Source of the DNA: Enoplolaimus lenunculus
Taxonomy: Eukaryota; Nematoda; Enoplea; Enoplida; Thoracostomopsidae
Direction of reading: 5' to 3'
NCBI GenBank assembly: GCA_030248215.1
Contig: JASANG010002748.1
Location: 124,001-188,000, forward strand
Length of the DNA: 64,000 bases
The translations under genes and the position numbers were made by a program. Positions 1 to 64,000 of this stretch are shown here, one piece after another. The notes below the pieces were generated by a model. The model saw nothing but the letters and a program-made list of their open reading frames with translations, was not told the origin of the DNA and made no database searches. Positions within the stretch are counted from its first letter, which is position 1; each line of letters starts with the position of its first letter.

Positions 1-432
1 TTTAACACACTCTGCCAGCCTTCGATTCCACCTCACCACAACGATGAATTTTCATTGAACCTACCTTAACGCGTGTTTACAAATTGCTCTGCGACAAGCG
101 TTAAAGTAGGGTCGACACTTTTCAAAACCTCAAAAGTCATATACGAACCAAACACATTTGTATTCTTCAACAATTAAGCTAGAGTTCCACAGATGACTGT
201 TTTATGTAATGCGCCTCCGAAATAAAACATTGGATGCGTTTTCTAGGCTGAACACTGGTAATTCAAAATGTTTTTCTTGTACCGTCCATGGTACCGTATA
301 GCCCAAAAATACATAAAAGAAGATTTCATAAAGTTTTTTATGATCCAAACACGCCTAGGCTTAGAATGAGGCCTCAGTTCGTGGCACATCTTTAACGTAT
401 GATAATGTATCTTATATTATATCGTGTTTCAG
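1..432. other. Intron sequence with fragment of a repeat
   Basis: No exon is visible. Positions about 20-130 (pattern ttcattgaacctaccttaac, then a ttaaagtagggtcgacac stretch) resemble the arms of the fold-back element at 2775-3268, so this is probably a degenerate copy. Confidence 0.4.
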
Positions 433-63771
<63,339 letters not shown>

Positions 63772-63974
63772 GTTAGTTTGCAATCATAATGTTAGAAAAT
63801 TGCATAGCTATTAATGTCCCCAATACAGCCAAGAGCAGTAACAGCTTAGACCTGAGTATAACAGCTGAATGCAATTGTGTCCACATTACATAAGTGTAGG
63901 GGAAGTGCGACATCAATTAATACAATTATATTAATACCGTTATATTATACACGGCATATTTTATTCACAATAAC

Positions 63975-64000
63975 CAGGGTGCAACCGGAATTCCGGTTCC
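63975..64000. mobile_element. Left end of another hAT-like family A element, cut by window end
   Basis: cagggtgcaaccggaattcc and onward is identical in its first 26 bases to the start of the element at 38345, so this is a young relative of that copy. Confidence 0.8.

Overview
The window is almost entirely one host gene on the + strand: the central to C-terminal part of a twitchin-type giant muscle protein (unc-22 of Caenorhabditis elegans, projectin of insects). I place 55 exons between 433 and 63771. Their lengths add up to 2,863 codons plus two bases in one continuous open frame, encoding 19 fibronectin type III (FN3) modules (the last cut by the window edge) and ten and a half immunoglobulin (Ig) modules. 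The order is half Ig; then FN-FN-Ig four times; FN-FN-FN-Ig; FN-FN-Ig; FN-FN-FN-Ig-Ig; FN-FN-Ig-Ig; FN. Most modules are split near their middle by an intron. The kinase domain is not in the window, and the Ig-Ig-FN ending suggests it lies just downstream. The module content, AT-rich introns and a degenerate TTAGGC-like array point to an ecdysozoan, most likely a nematode. The species cannot be fixed from sequence alone.

The introns are stuffed with mobile DNA. The 14755-18623 intron holds a 5'-truncated, broken LINE on the minus strand plus a dispersed repeat. At least eight copies of a CCGGTTCCGG-rich non-autonomous hAT-like element (termini CAGGGTGC(A/G)ACCGG) sit in other introns, five of them with recognisable 8-base target duplications. 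Further families include a second hAT-like repeat rich in GCCGATGCC, a tandem ~150-base repeat element with a GGAC microsatellite, a CTTAAGTA-rich element, and several fold-back elements.

The largest intron (40405-60228) contains a fossil Polinton/Maverick of about 19.3 kb. Matching short inverted ends lie at 40881 and 60202, flanked by the 6-base duplication TATATA. Recognisable parts are a protein-primed DNA polymerase B with zinc fingers (minus strand), and on the plus strand a YqaJ-like nuclease, a chromodomain integrase, a TATA-binding-protein-like half domain, a basic protein, a major capsid protein, a NADAR-like domain and an unidentified open 196-residue protein. No packaging ATPase or maturation protease was recognised. 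It is broken in roughly ten places. The TBP-like, NADAR-like and YqaJ-like cargo is the most unusual content of the window. The right arm of the element is made of layered tandem arrays, including one of telomere-like hexamers.
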